This document shows positions 34,231 through 43,160 of a DNA stretch of 64,000 bases, one piece after another (position 1 is the first letter of the stretch; every line of letters starts with the position of its first letter). The position numbers and the translations under genes are program-made. This DNA is from Sinorhizobium sp. B11 (GTDB lineage Bacteria > Pseudomonadota > Alphaproteobacteria > Rhizobiales > Rhizobiaceae). The notes below the pieces were generated by a model, which saw nothing but the letters and a program-made list of their open reading frames with translations, did no database searches and had not been told where the DNA came from. The stretch spans positions 2,046,001 to 2,110,000 of the forward strand of contig CP091034.1 of NCBI GenBank assembly GCA_039725955.1, in the 5' to 3' direction.

Positions 34231-35622
34231 ATGAGTTCAACCCGCACCGAAACCGACACATTTGGCCCGATCGAAGTCGCCAGCGACCGATATTGGGGCG
34301 CGCAGGCGCAGCGTTCTCTCGGCAATTTCAAGATCGGCTGGGAAAAGCAGCCGCTCTCGATCGTGCGTGCGCTCGGCATCGTCAAGCAGGCGGCCGCCCG
34401 CGCCAACATGGCGCTCGGCCAGCTCGATTCCGACATCGGCAAGTCTATCGTGGATGCCGCCCAGGAAGTGATCGACGGCAAGCTGAACGACCATTTCCCT
34501 CTGGTCGTCTGGCAGACGGGTTCCGGTACGCAATCCAACATGAACGCCAATGAAGTGATCTCCAATCGCGCGATAGAAATGCTCGGCGGCGTCATGGGTT
34601 CCAAGAAGCCCGTGCACCCGAACGATCACGTTAATATGAGTCAGTCGTCGAACGATACCTATCCGACGGCCATGCACATCGCCTGCGCCGAACAGATCGC
34701 CCATCACCTGCTGCCGTCCTTGAAGCATCTGCATGCCGCGCTCGACATGAAGGTCACGGAGTTCAGCCACATCATCAAGATCGGCCGCACCCATACGCAG
34801 GATGCGACACCGCTCACGTTAGGTCAGGAATTCTCGGGTTACGCAGCGCAGGTGGGCTCCGCCATCAAGCGTATCGAAATGACCCTGCCCGGCCTCTGCG
34901 AACTCGCCCAGGGCGGCACCGCCGTCGGCACCGGGCTGAATGCACCGGTCGGTTTTGCCGAAAAGGTTGCCGAAGAGATCGCCGTCATCACCGACATGCC
35001 CTTCGTGACTGCGCCGAACAAGTTCGAGGCCCTCGCCTCGCATGATTCGATGGTCTTCGCCCATGGCGCGATCAATGCGGCCGCCGCCGCCCTCTTCAAG
35101 ATCGCCAACGACATCCGCTTTCTCGGCTCCGGCCCGCGCGCCGGTCTCGGCGAACTGGCGCTGCCCGAAAACGAGCCCGGCTCCTCGATCATGCCCGGCA
35201 AGGTGAACCCCACCCAGTGCGAAGCTCTCACGCAGGTCTGCATCCACGTCTTCGGCAACCACGCCGCACTGACCTTCGCCGACAGCCAGGGCCATTTCGA
35301 GCTCAACGTCTACAATCCGATGATGGCCTATAACTTCCTCCAGTCGGTGCAGCTGCTCGGTGACGCCGCCGTCTCCTTCACCGACAATTGCGTCGTCGGC
35401 ATCGAGGCCCGCGAAGACAATATCAAGGCCGGCCTCGAGCGCTCGCTGATGCTGGTGACCGCCCTTGCCCCGAAGATCGGCTACGACGCCGCCGCCAAGA
35501 TCGCCAAGACGGCCCACAAGAACGGCACGACGCTGAAGGAAGAGGCCTTGGCGAGCGGGCTGGTGACGTCGGAAGAGTATGACGCGATCGTGCGCCCGGA
35601 GACGATGATCAGCCCCAAGTGA
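34231..35622 (+). CDS. fumC: Class II fumarate hydratase
   Basis: FumC hydrates fumarate to L-malate in the TCA cycle without an iron-sulfur cluster. The 463-aa protein has the family signature PGSSIMPGKVNPTQ, the active-site segments WQTGSGTQSNMNANEV and HPNDHVNMSQSSNDT, and the GRTHTQDATPLTLGQE stretch. GGAAGG lies upstream of the ATG at 34231. It is followed by a terminator. An oxygen-sensitive class I fumarase lies 780 bp downstream on the same strand, so both types are encoded as separate transcription units. Confidence 0.97.
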   Translation: MSSTRTETDTFGPIEVASDRYWGAQAQRSLGNFKIGWEKQPLSIVRALGIVKQAAARANMALGQLDSDIGKSIVDAAQEVIDGKLNDHFPLVVWQTGSGTQSNMNANEVISNRAIEMLGGVMGSKKPVHPNDHVNMSQSSNDTYPTAMHIACAEQIAHHLLPSLKHLHAALDMKVTEFSHIIKIGRTHTQDATPLTLGQEFSGYAAQVGSAIKRIEMTLPGLCELAQGGTAVGTGLNAPVGFAEKVAEEIAVITDMPFVTAPNKFEALASHDSMVFAHGAINAAAAALFKIANDIRFLGSGPRAGLGELALPENEPGSSIMPGKVNPTQCEALTQVCIHVFGNHAALTFADSQGHFELNVYNPMMAYNFLQSVQLLGDAAVSFTDNCVVGIEAREDNIKAGLERSLMLVTALAPKIGYDAAAKIAKTAHKNGTTLKEEALASGLVTSEEYDAIVRPETMISPK

Positions 35623-35642
35623 GTTGATGAATTGAAGTATGA

Positions 35643-35665
35643 AAGGGCCGGCTTAGCCGGCCTTT
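35643..35665 (+). terminator. Rho-independent terminator after fumC
   Basis: The arms GGGCCGGC and GCCGGCC flank a short loop, followed by TTTCTT, 20 nt after the stop codon. Confidence 0.85.
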
Positions 35666-35701
35666 CTTGTTTGAGATGGCCGGGATCCTTCCTTCATCTT
35701 T

Positions 35702-35721
35702 AGGTCAGATCAACTTGACCT
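35702..35721. repeat. Short inverted repeat
   Basis: AGGTCA and TGACCT are separated by eight bases between the fumC terminator and the next gene. It may be an operator or a leftover; there is no supporting context. Confidence 0.3.
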
Positions 35722-35801
35722 GATAAGGGCAGACGTCGCCTGAATCTTGTGAGATTGTCACCGAGGACTGCATTTATGCGGGAGCATAAAATTAGCGGGT
35801 C

Positions 35802-36110
35802 TTATGAAAGCAGTCCCTTTAGCTTTTCTTCGACAACTCTCTCCAATTCACGGACATATGCTTCAAATTTTATCCTGTCGGCCCCCATTTGCACACAGCG
35901 ATCTCGCCACCATAGTGCATACAGAGGCAGCTGCCAGATGAGGAGCACAAGTTTGCATTTCTCATTCGAATTGTATTTCTGCGGATCGATACGGCGGATC
36001 GTCTCGATAGCCCGTACAGCCTCGATCTCAACGAAGTTCATCTTCCGCATATCATAAAAGTGCCCGCCTGCGCGGAACTCCTTGCCAATCTCTTCCTCGA
36101 TATCCTTCAT
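35802..36110 (-). CDS. Small protein of unknown function
   Basis: I do not recognise this 102-aa protein. It is mostly helical and charged, with one more hydrophobic stretch (LVLLIWQLPLYALWW, residues 54-68) flanked by charged residues, so it might touch the membrane. The DNA is more AT-rich than the surroundings, which hints at recent acquisition. A GAGAGACAGAG stretch just upstream of the ATG is a plausible ribosome site. It lies between the two fumarase genes on the opposite strand, with no functional link visible. Confidence 0.5.
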   Translation of the reverse strand: MKDIEEEIGKEFRAGGHFYDMRKMNFVEIEAVRAIETIRRIDPQKYNSNEKCKLVLLIWQLPLYALWWRDRCVQMGADRIKFEAYVRELERVVEEKLKGLLS

Positions 36111-36188
36111 CTCTGTCTCTCGAAATTCGAGTCACGGGGCATGCCGCTCAACTAAAACTCTTCGATTGTAAAATGAAAGCTTATTGCC

Positions 36189-36272
36189 ATGCTGGTTGCT
36201 GGAGCCACTGGCCGAGAGATTTCACTTGCCTGCCGCGAACGCGGCTGGGTCAATCGCAACCATGATGGCTGA
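36189..36272 (+). pseudogene. Possible NAD(P)-binding protein remnant
   Basis: A 27-residue frame opens MLVAGATGREISLACRERGW and then stops. The VAGATG-x-E start and GW ending resemble the first strand and helix of NAD(P)-binding epimerase-like proteins, but the glycine pattern is imperfect and nothing downstream continues it. A chance resemblance is possible. Confidence 0.25.
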
Positions 36273-36402
36273 AAGATGTGGTCCTTCCGCAGCGAAACCA
36301 CCGCGGAATTTTCACCACCAATCCCCCACCCTTCCCAATTGCTTTTAGCTCGTGCCAGATTTAGACCCGTTCCAAACTATCCCACCCAGAAAGGTCACTT
36401 CG

Positions 36403-38010
36403 ATGGCTGACGATCTCTTCCCACTTGGCACCGACAACACCCCCTACCGCAAGATCAGCAGCGACCATGTCTCTGTCGATACTTTCAAGGGCCAGGAGAT
36501 CCTGACCATCGATCCCGAGGGTATCCGCCTTCTTGCCGAAACCGCCTTTGCCGACATCAACCATCTGCTGCGCCCCGGTCACTTGAAGCAGCTGGCCGCG
36601 ATCCTCGACGATCCCGAAGCGACCGACAATGACCGCTTCGTCGCCTACGACCTCCTGAAGAACGCCAATATCGCCGCCGGCGGCGTGTTGCCCATGTGCC
36701 AGGATACGGGCACTGCGATCATCATGGGCAAGAAGGGCCGCCGCGTCTGGACCGAAGGCGGCGATACCGCAGCCCTCTCCAGGGGCGTTCTCGACGCCTA
36801 TGAAAAGAAGAACCTGCGCTATTCGCAGCTCGCGCCCATCAAGATGTTCGAGGAAAAGAACACCAAGAACAATCTGCCGGCACAGATCGATATCTATGAG
36901 GAAGGCACCGACAGCTACGACTTCCTCTTCGTCGCCAAGGGCGGCGGTTCGGCCAACAAGACCTTCCTCTTCCAGGGCGCGCCCTCGCTCCTGACGCATG
37001 ATCGCATGCTGGACTTCCTCAAGGAGAAGATCCTCACCTTGGGTACGGCAGCCTGTCCCCCCTATCATCTGGCTGTTGTCATCGGCGGCACCTCGGCCGA
37101 GATGAACCTGAAGACCGTCAAGCTTGCCTCCACTCGCTATCTCGATGAATTGCCGACTGAAGGCTCGGAAGGCGGACACGCCTTCCGCGATATCGAGATG
37201 GAGAAGGAAATCCACAAGCTGACGCAAAGCCTCGGCGTCGGCGCTCAGTTCGGCGGCAAGTATTTCTGTCATGACGTGCGCGTCATCCGCCTGCCCCGCC
37301 ATGGCGCGTCGCTGCCGATCGGCCTCGGCGTCTCCTGTTCCGCCGACCGACAGGCCAAGGGTAAGATCACCCGCGATGGCATTTTCATAGAGCAGCTGGA
37401 AACCGATCCGTCCAAGTATCTGCCCGAGATCGACGAGGCTAAGCTCTCCGAGTCCATGGTGCGTGTCGATCTCAACCAGCCGATGGCCGATATCCTCGCC
37501 GAGCTTTCGAAGCATCCGGTCAAGACGCGCCTGTCGCTGACAGGCACGATCATCGTCGCCCGCGACCTAGCCCATGCCAAGATCCGTGAGCGGCTGGAAA
37601 AGGGCGAAGGCATGCCCGACTACATGAAGAACCACCCGGTCTATTATGCCGGCCCGGCCAAGACGCCCGCCGGTTACGCTTCCGGCTCCTTCGGCCCGAC
37701 GACTGCCGGCCGCATGGACAGCTATGTCGACCAGTTCCAGTCCTTCGGCGGCTCCATGGTGATGCTTGCCAAGGGCAACCGCTCGCGCGCCGTGCGCGAA
37801 GCCTGCAAGAAGCACCAGGGCTTCTATCTTGGCTCCATCGGCGGCCCGGCCGCCCGTCTGGCGCAGGATTGCATCCGCAAGGTTGAGGTGCTGGAATATC
37901 CTGAGCTTGGCATGGAAGCCGTCTGGAAGATCGAGGTTGAGGACTTCCCGGCCTTTATCGTCATCGACGACAAGGGCAACGACTTCTTCCAGGAACTGAA
38001 TCTGGGCTAA
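36403..38010 (+). CDS. fumA: Class I fumarate hydratase (iron-sulfur type)
   Basis: This 535-aa single-chain hydro-lyase has the FumA/B layout: an N-terminal alpha part with LLKNANIAAGGVLPMCQDTGTA (cluster-ligand Cys) and a beta C-terminal part with YYAGPAKTPAGYASGSFGPTT and MLAKGNRSRAVREACKKHQGFYLGSIGGPAA. The 4Fe-4S cysteines appear in PMCQDTG, TAACPPYH and FCHDVR-like segments. It hydrates fumarate to malate and is oxygen-labile. ATG 36403 is the start that gives the family's normal N-terminus, with AAAGGTCACTTCG upstream; 17 residues of open frame lie before it. Confidence 0.95.
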   Translation: MADDLFPLGTDNTPYRKISSDHVSVDTFKGQEILTIDPEGIRLLAETAFADINHLLRPGHLKQLAAILDDPEATDNDRFVAYDLLKNANIAAGGVLPMCQDTGTAIIMGKKGRRVWTEGGDTAALSRGVLDAYEKKNLRYSQLAPIKMFEEKNTKNNLPAQIDIYEEGTDSYDFLFVAKGGGSANKTFLFQGAPSLLTHDRMLDFLKEKILTLGTAACPPYHLAVVIGGTSAEMNLKTVKLASTRYLDELPTEGSEGGHAFRDIEMEKEIHKLTQSLGVGAQFGGKYFCHDVRVIRLPRHGASLPIGLGVSCSADRQAKGKITRDGIFIEQLETDPSKYLPEIDEAKLSESMVRVDLNQPMADILAELSKHPVKTRLSLTGTIIVARDLAHAKIRERLEKGEGMPDYMKNHPVYYAGPAKTPAGYASGSFGPTTAGRMDSYVDQFQSFGGSMVMLAKGNRSRAVREACKKHQGFYLGSIGGPAARLAQDCIRKVEVLEYPELGMEAVWKIEVEDFPAFIVIDDKGNDFFQELNLG

Positions 38011-38022
38011 GGAAGTGGTGAA

Positions 38023-38050
38023 GGGCGATTGGCCGCGTGCCGGATCGCCC
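38023..38050. terminator. Hairpin after fumA
   Basis: Seven-base arms GGGCGAT/ATCGCCC enclose a GC-rich loop between the convergent fumA and small membrane-protein genes. There is no T-tract. Confidence 0.4.
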
Positions 38051-38065
38051 CTCAAATCCCATATT

Positions 38066-38302
38066 CTACCGCACCGGAGCCGCCTGAGGCCCTTCGAGAT
38101 TGACGGCCGTCATGGACGGGGCTGGCTGCTTCTCCATTGTGGCGATATCGGCAGCGCTCAGGACGTCCTCTGCCTTCACGCTGGCGAGGATGTCTGTGCT
38201 GAAGATGCCGTTGAAAAAGCCACTCTGCTGCAGAAGGAAGATGGTGCCGGCGAGAACGGCGAGACCAAGAATGACGGGTGACGTGTGGCGAGACGATTCC
38301 AT
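38066..38302 (-). CDS. Small single-pass membrane protein
   Basis: The 78-aa product has one hydrophobic helix (VILGLAVLAGTIFLL, residues 10-24) after a short Ser/Arg/His N-terminus and a soluble tail with TDILASVKAEDVLSAADIATM. The function is unknown. The gene shape and single-helix layout look real, and no larger gene competes on either strand. It is convergent with fumA. Confidence 0.5.
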   Translation of the reverse strand: MESSRHTSPVILGLAVLAGTIFLLQQSGFFNGIFSTDILASVKAEDVLSAADIATMEKQPAPSMTAVNLEGPQAAPVR

Positions 38303-38665
38303 GATCTCATGCCCAAAGGCGGGGACCGCGATCCGGTCCCGATGAATTCGATTTCCTGAGATGGAATCTGTGGTCTCGCCACGCCGGTCTGCAGATCAGA
38401 CAAAAGATACCGACCGTCAACAAAGCGAAAACAATCCCTAAAAAGAGAAAACGATTGAACTTTTTTGGAACACCTCGCGCATAAGAGGTGTCTCCGTTGC
38501 AGTCGAACTTACAAATATTTGTGAAAAATCATAGGGCTGATCGTAGTATTGATGCCCGTCAAACTTATCGTATGTAATCTTTGGTATATGTCGCTTTAAT
38601 CATTTCCCAAGAAATCTAAGGTAACAAATAGAAGATTGCTTAAGAATTGGATGAGGAGTTGCCGG
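38303..38665. other. Intergenic region before the diguanylate cyclase gene
   Basis: No ORF is supported. An inverted repeat ACACCTC/GAGGTGT (38470-38476 and 38485-38491, eight-base spacer) lies in the middle and may bind a regulator. The stretch 38510-38630 is AT-rich and probably holds the promoter of the downstream gene. Confidence 0.45.
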
Positions 38666-39736
38666 ATGAACACGGCTGTTGCGCCCAAGGTGCAGGTTCC
38701 CGATGTGGCGGGTCAGATCACCTATGCCATGCGCTCCATGGGCGTTGCGCCAATTCCCCGTAACTACGAACTCTTCTACGAAGCCTATATCGGCTCCAAT
38801 CCGGCACTCACCCGCGACCTTGCCGCCCTCGGCAGCCAGGCGTCGCAGGCCGAGCTCGATGCGCTTGGCTCGCAACATTGTTCCCACACGGCGCCCGCCA
38901 AGATTTTCGACGACGCCCACAGCCGCATCGCCGGTGAGCTGGAAGGCCTGCTGCGCGTGCTGCGCCAGGAGCAGACCTCGCTCGAAAGCTACAATCGGCT
39001 GCTCAACGAGACCTGCAAGCGCATCAGCTCCAAGAGCACGACGAGCGCCGACCTGATCGAAAACGCCATCGACCTGCTCACCCAGGCAACTGGCGATACG
39101 ATCACCCATGGCGAAAAGACCGTCGAAGACATGGTTCAGCGCTCGCAGGAGATGGATCAGGTCCGCAAGGAACTCGACGAATACAAGCGCATCGCCAATA
39201 CCGACTCGCTGACACGCCTTTCCAACCGTCGCGCGTTCGACGACCGTCTGGCGGCCGTCTTCAACACTCCGGCGCTACGCCCGGTAACCGCCCTGCTCCT
39301 GGCCGACATCGACAATTTCAAGAAGATCAACGACACCTATGGTCATCCGGTGGGCGACAAGGTGTTGGCGACAGTCGCCTCCGTCATCCGCAGCAACGTC
39401 CGCCGCGATGTCTTCGTCGCCCGCACCGGCGGCGAGGAGTTCGCCCTGATCATTGACGGCAATACGCTGGATGAAGTCACCGCGATCGCCGAGCGCATCC
39501 GCCGGACGCTGGAATCGACACCCTTCAAGAATTCCCGCACGCGCGTCAATTACGGCCCGGTCACCGTCTCCATCGGCATTTGCATGGCCTCGCATGCCGA
39601 CGATGCCGGCGAACTCTATTCCAAGAGCGATATCGCCCTCTACAGCGCCAAGAACGCTGGTCGTAACTGCACCGCCGTCTATGAGGACGGCATGCAGAAG
39701 GAGTTCACCAAGAGCTGGCTGATATATAAGGCCTGA
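38666..39736 (+). CDS. Diguanylate cyclase (GGDEF protein)
   Basis: The C-terminal domain carries the active-site motif GGEEF (residues 255-259 in RTGGEEFAL), preceded by ADIDNFKKINDTYGHPVGD, so it should make cyclic di-GMP from GTP. There is no RxxD inhibitory site directly five residues before GGEEF (the residues read VFVAR), so product inhibition may be weak. The N-terminal 165 residues are a cytoplasmic helical region with no membrane helix, possibly a sensor or coiled-coil dimerisation part. GAGGAG lies eight bases before the ATG. It is followed by a clear terminator. Confidence 0.92.
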   Translation: MNTAVAPKVQVPDVAGQITYAMRSMGVAPIPRNYELFYEAYIGSNPALTRDLAALGSQASQAELDALGSQHCSHTAPAKIFDDAHSRIAGELEGLLRVLRQEQTSLESYNRLLNETCKRISSKSTTSADLIENAIDLLTQATGDTITHGEKTVEDMVQRSQEMDQVRKELDEYKRIANTDSLTRLSNRRAFDDRLAAVFNTPALRPVTALLLADIDNFKKINDTYGHPVGDKVLATVASVIRSNVRRDVFVARTGGEEFALIIDGNTLDEVTAIAERIRRTLESTPFKNSRTRVNYGPVTVSIGICMASHADDAGELYSKSDIALYSAKNAGRNCTAVYEDGMQKEFTKSWLIYKA

Positions 39737-39766
39737 TTTCTGCACCCGATGAACTGAGTTTTTTCG

Positions 39767-39788
39767 GCGGCCGCAACGGCCGCTTTTT
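39767..39788 (+). terminator. Rho-independent terminator after the GGDEF gene
   Basis: Seven-base arms GCGGCCG/CGGCCGC around CAA, followed by five T. Confidence 0.9.
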
Positions 39789-39822
39789 CTTTGTGTCCGC
39801 TCGGCGGCGCACGGCACGAACC

Positions 39823-42246
39823 TCAAACCACCTCGATCTGAAAATCCGCGCCCTCCCAGCGCTGTACATCCGTCCAGAAAATCGTGAAGTCGATCTTGCC
39901 GGGACCGAGCGTCTCCGTTGGCAGGTCGAAGACATGGGTTTCGAAACCGGTGTCACGGCATGGGCTGTCGGTAGCACTTGCCCAGCAGTCGGTGGACCAG
40001 CGCACCAGGGCGGGTGACGGCAGTTCGATGCGCAGCTTGCGGCCGGCCGGCATCTGGTCCTGCCGCGCCGTCAGCCGCCACGAGAAAGGTGCCGGTTCCG
40101 GTTTTGCCGCGACATAGCGGGCAAAGGTCTGGGGCGGCATATCGAAGATCACGCCGTCGCGCAGCGATCGCAGCAGCTTGATATGTTCGGCATGCGCCCA
40201 GACGAGCGGCATGGCGCTGCCGGAGGGGCGGCCGAGGAAGAGTTCGCGCCGCGGCACGTCTTCGCTGTCCCAGATCTGCTCCGGCAGGAGCCCGCCTTCG
40301 CTTGCCGAGGCTTCGAGTGCTGCGAGCATCCGCCGCGCCTCGCCGGCTCGCCCGGCAGCGAGTTCATAATGGGCGCGCTCGCCGGTCAAGAGCGGCCACA
40401 GCCGTCCGACACCGCTGCCGGCAAAGGGCGCGCCGTCGATGCGCTCGCCATAGCCATCGTCATTGTAGCGATACCAGTAGGGACCGGCAGGAAGGTCGCG
40501 GCGCAACTCCGCATCGATCACGGCCACTGTGCCGAGTATGCGCGGATCGTCGGCGGCCCGCAGGCCGAAACGTACGAGCGCCAACGCATCCGGACTGATC
40601 AGCAGGTCCGCTTCAAGCACCTCGCCGAGATCATCCCGATTGCGGATCGGAATGAAGTCACGCCGCAGTGACGGGCTGCCATCGGTCGCCGAGGCGATGC
40701 GAACATAATAGCCTTCGACGCCGACACGGCGCGACAGCTCGGTATCGGTGGCGTAGGTCCATTCCTCGATGCGCTCGTTCCAGCCGTCAGCCACCTCGCG
40801 CAGATAGCGCGCCGCATCCAGCCGCCCGGCCGCTTCCACGGCATCGGCCGCTGCAAGCAGGCCTGCAATCTCGACAGCGAGCGTGAAAGGTGAATAGCCG
40901 GCATCCTCCTCCCACCGGTCCTCCTGGGTGGCAGGCCCGTTTCTGACGATATAACCCGCCGCAGCCTCGATCATCGGCAGATATCGCCCCCGCTCGGCGG
41001 CATCGATTGCGCCTGCGCGCAGCAGCATGTCGTAGAGCAGGATCGGAAAGGCCGTCTCGTCCATCTGGATGCCGTTCCAGTAAGGCCTGCCATCGAGCCA
41101 GGCATTCTGCACCCAGTGGCCGTCCCCTTCCTGGATGACGGCGAGATAGTCGAGCACGGAGCGCGCATCCGCTATTGCCCCGGCTGCGAGCAGTCCGCCC
41201 GCCGTTTCCACCAGATCGCGCGTCCAGACCAGATGATAGCCGCCAAGGTCGTCATCGCTCTTGCTGAAGCCCCAGGGGATGGAAAGGCTGGCAATGATGG
41301 CGCCGGAGGCATCGTCCCGGTGGGTGGCGAGCACGCCGGTGCTCACCCGGTACCGGTTCAGCTGGGTCGGATCATGCGGCTCGTCGAGTGCGAGCAGTCC
41401 GGCCTGCCACTCTCGCCAGCCGCTGCGATAATGTTTCAGCGCCGGCTCGACGCCCTGTTCCAGGCTGCGCAGCGTCCGCAGGGCCGCCTCCTCCGGCTGC
41501 GTGCCGAAACCGATGGCGATCAGCGCCCGTCCCTGGTCTGCTCGGCCCCCCCCAGATTGAATATCCAGTGTCCCCGACAGCGCGATGTTCCCGGAGCCGG
41601 CATAGCAATATTCCTCCTTCAGTCCCTCGCCGCGCGACAGCGTCTGCCAGCCATCGGAAAAGCCCACATAACCCGCCGAGCGCGCAAGCCAGGGCACAGA
41701 GGCGGCGACGGCGAGCGAGCGGCCGGAACCCTCGGCAAAGAGCATCGGCCTGCCCTTGAAATCGGCATACCAGCCGGTGTTGTCTGCGCCGCCATTGACG
41801 AGATGCGGGGCGATCAGCGCGTGCAGCCTGTAGTCTGAGAGACTGCCCGTCAAAGCCTCGAAGCAAATGTCCTGCAGCACCACCTCGCGCTCCGGGTCGG
41901 AAAAGATGGTCTTGGTAATGCGATAGCGACCGTCGCGGGCGGTATTGACCAGGCGGAAGCCCGGAACGCCATCCTCGATCGCCTGCACGCTGTGATCGGC
42001 ATCACGTTTCTCCTCGGAGAAATAGCCCTGAGCGGTAACGATGAAGCCGAAATCGCGCACACAGGCCATGTCGAGCCGCGGCGCGTAGATCTCGTTCACA
42101 ATGCCGTGGCTCGTGGTGAACCAGACGCAGCTCGCCGAGTTGACTGATGTGCCAACCGCACTCTTGTCGCTGGAGGTCCAGCGGGGCTCGATGCCGGGAG
42201 CACCTGGTGGTTCGACGGAACCGGGTGGCAGTGTCGGAAAGGCCAA
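39823..42246 (-). CDS. GH15 glucoamylase-like glycoside hydrolase
   Basis: The protein (807 aa from TTG 42246) has an N-terminal beta-sandwich part (PEREVVLQDICFEALTG) and an (alpha/alpha)6 barrel. Family hallmarks are YHLVWTRDLVETAGGLLAAG, WVQNAWLDGRPYWNGIQMDETAFPILL and GRLWPLLTGERAHYELAAG, as in prokaryotic glucodextranases and glucoamylases. It would release glucose from alpha-glucans. No signal peptide is seen with this start, so it may act on internal glycogen or maltodextrin. GGAGG lies just upstream of the TTG; the longer frame adds no family sequence. It is divergent from a ROK kinase that could phosphorylate the glucose. Confidence 0.85.
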   Translation of the reverse strand: MAFPTLPPGSVEPPGAPGIEPRWTSSDKSAVGTSVNSASCVWFTTSHGIVNEIYAPRLDMACVRDFGFIVTAQGYFSEEKRDADHSVQAIEDGVPGFRLVNTARDGRYRITKTIFSDPEREVVLQDICFEALTGSLSDYRLHALIAPHLVNGGADNTGWYADFKGRPMLFAEGSGRSLAVAASVPWLARSAGYVGFSDGWQTLSRGEGLKEEYCYAGSGNIALSGTLDIQSGGGRADQGRALIAIGFGTQPEEAALRTLRSLEQGVEPALKHYRSGWREWQAGLLALDEPHDPTQLNRYRVSTGVLATHRDDASGAIIASLSIPWGFSKSDDDLGGYHLVWTRDLVETAGGLLAAGAIADARSVLDYLAVIQEGDGHWVQNAWLDGRPYWNGIQMDETAFPILLYDMLLRAGAIDAAERGRYLPMIEAAAGYIVRNGPATQEDRWEEDAGYSPFTLAVEIAGLLAAADAVEAAGRLDAARYLREVADGWNERIEEWTYATDTELSRRVGVEGYYVRIASATDGSPSLRRDFIPIRNRDDLGEVLEADLLISPDALALVRFGLRAADDPRILGTVAVIDAELRRDLPAGPYWYRYNDDGYGERIDGAPFAGSGVGRLWPLLTGERAHYELAAGRAGEARRMLAALEASASEGGLLPEQIWDSEDVPRRELFLGRPSGSAMPLVWAHAEHIKLLRSLRDGVIFDMPPQTFARYVAAKPEPAPFSWRLTARQDQMPAGRKLRIELPSPALVRWSTDCWASATDSPCRDTGFETHVFDLPTETLGPGKIDFTIFWTDVQRWEGADFQIEVV

Positions 42247-42403
42247 GTGCTGTTCCTCCGCTTGAGGGTTCTCCACTGAATGCGCTATCCTGAGATGAAA
42301 TTGGGCGATCCGCAATATACCGGGCTTGACAGCCGGCACCTATCTTGCGCCCGATAGAATGGCGCGGGAAGGATTGAGGCCAAACCCGGAGAGGAGCGCC
42401 AGC

Positions 42404-43141
42404 ATGACGGACATGACGGAAGCACCAGATGCGACTCAGGCAGGCGAGCATGGCAAGGAAGCGGCCGCATCGGTGAGCCGTATCGTGCTTGCCGTCGATA
42501 TCGGCGGCTCGCATGTGAAGGCGGAACTCAGCAGCGGCAGCGAGCGGCGGTCGGTCGTCTCGGGGCGCGAAATGACGGCGGCAAAGATGGTCGCCGCCCT
42601 CAAGGATCTCACCGCCGACTGGCACTATGACGTCGTCGCCATGGGTTATCCCGGCCCCGTCTCCGCCCACCGTGCCGCGGCGGACCCGTTCAACCTTGGT
42701 CCGGGATGGAAGGGTTATGATTTCGAGCAAGCCCTCGGCAAGCCCGTTCGCATGGTCAATGATGCGCTGATGCAGGCGATCGGCAGCTACGAGGCCGGCC
42801 GTATGCTTTTCCTCGGTCTCGGCACCGGCCTCGGCTCGGCCCTGGTCGCGGACAATGTCTGCCTGCCTTTGGAACTGGCGCATATGCCCTACAGGAAGAA
42901 GACCTTCGAAGACTACGTCGGCGAACGCGGCCTGGAAGGTCGCGGCAAGAGCAAATGGCGAAAATCGGTCTTCGACGTTGCCGATCGCCTGAGTGCTGCC
43001 CTGTTGCCCGACTACATCGTCATCGGCGGCGGCAATGTCGGACGGCTCAAGGATTTGCCCCCGAAGTGCCGGCGCGGCAATAATGACAATGCTTTCCGCG
43101 GCGGTTTCCGGGTCTGGCTGGACGATAGCTTGCGGCTTTGA
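42404..43141 (+). CDS. ROK-family sugar kinase, polyphosphate-glucokinase-like
   Basis: The 245-aa protein has the ROK motifs LAVDIGGSHVKAEL (phosphate 1), MGYPGPV, NDALMQAIGSYE and GLGTGLGSALV (phosphate 2). Its LELAHMPYRKKTFEDYVG segment and the C-terminal LLPDYIVIGGGNVGRLKDL resemble polyphosphate glucokinases more than NagK. It should phosphorylate glucose at C6, using polyphosphate or ATP. GGAGAGGAG lies upstream of ATG 42404. Being divergent from the glucoamylase gene, it fits a route from alpha-glucan to glucose 6-phosphate. Confidence 0.8.
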   Translation: MTDMTEAPDATQAGEHGKEAAASVSRIVLAVDIGGSHVKAELSSGSERRSVVSGREMTAAKMVAALKDLTADWHYDVVAMGYPGPVSAHRAAADPFNLGPGWKGYDFEQALGKPVRMVNDALMQAIGSYEAGRMLFLGLGTGLGSALVADNVCLPLELAHMPYRKKTFEDYVGERGLEGRGKSKWRKSVFDVADRLSAALLPDYIVIGGGNVGRLKDLPPKCRRGNNDNAFRGGFRVWLDDSLRL

Positions 43142-43160
43142 ATTCAGTCTCTGGCGATGG

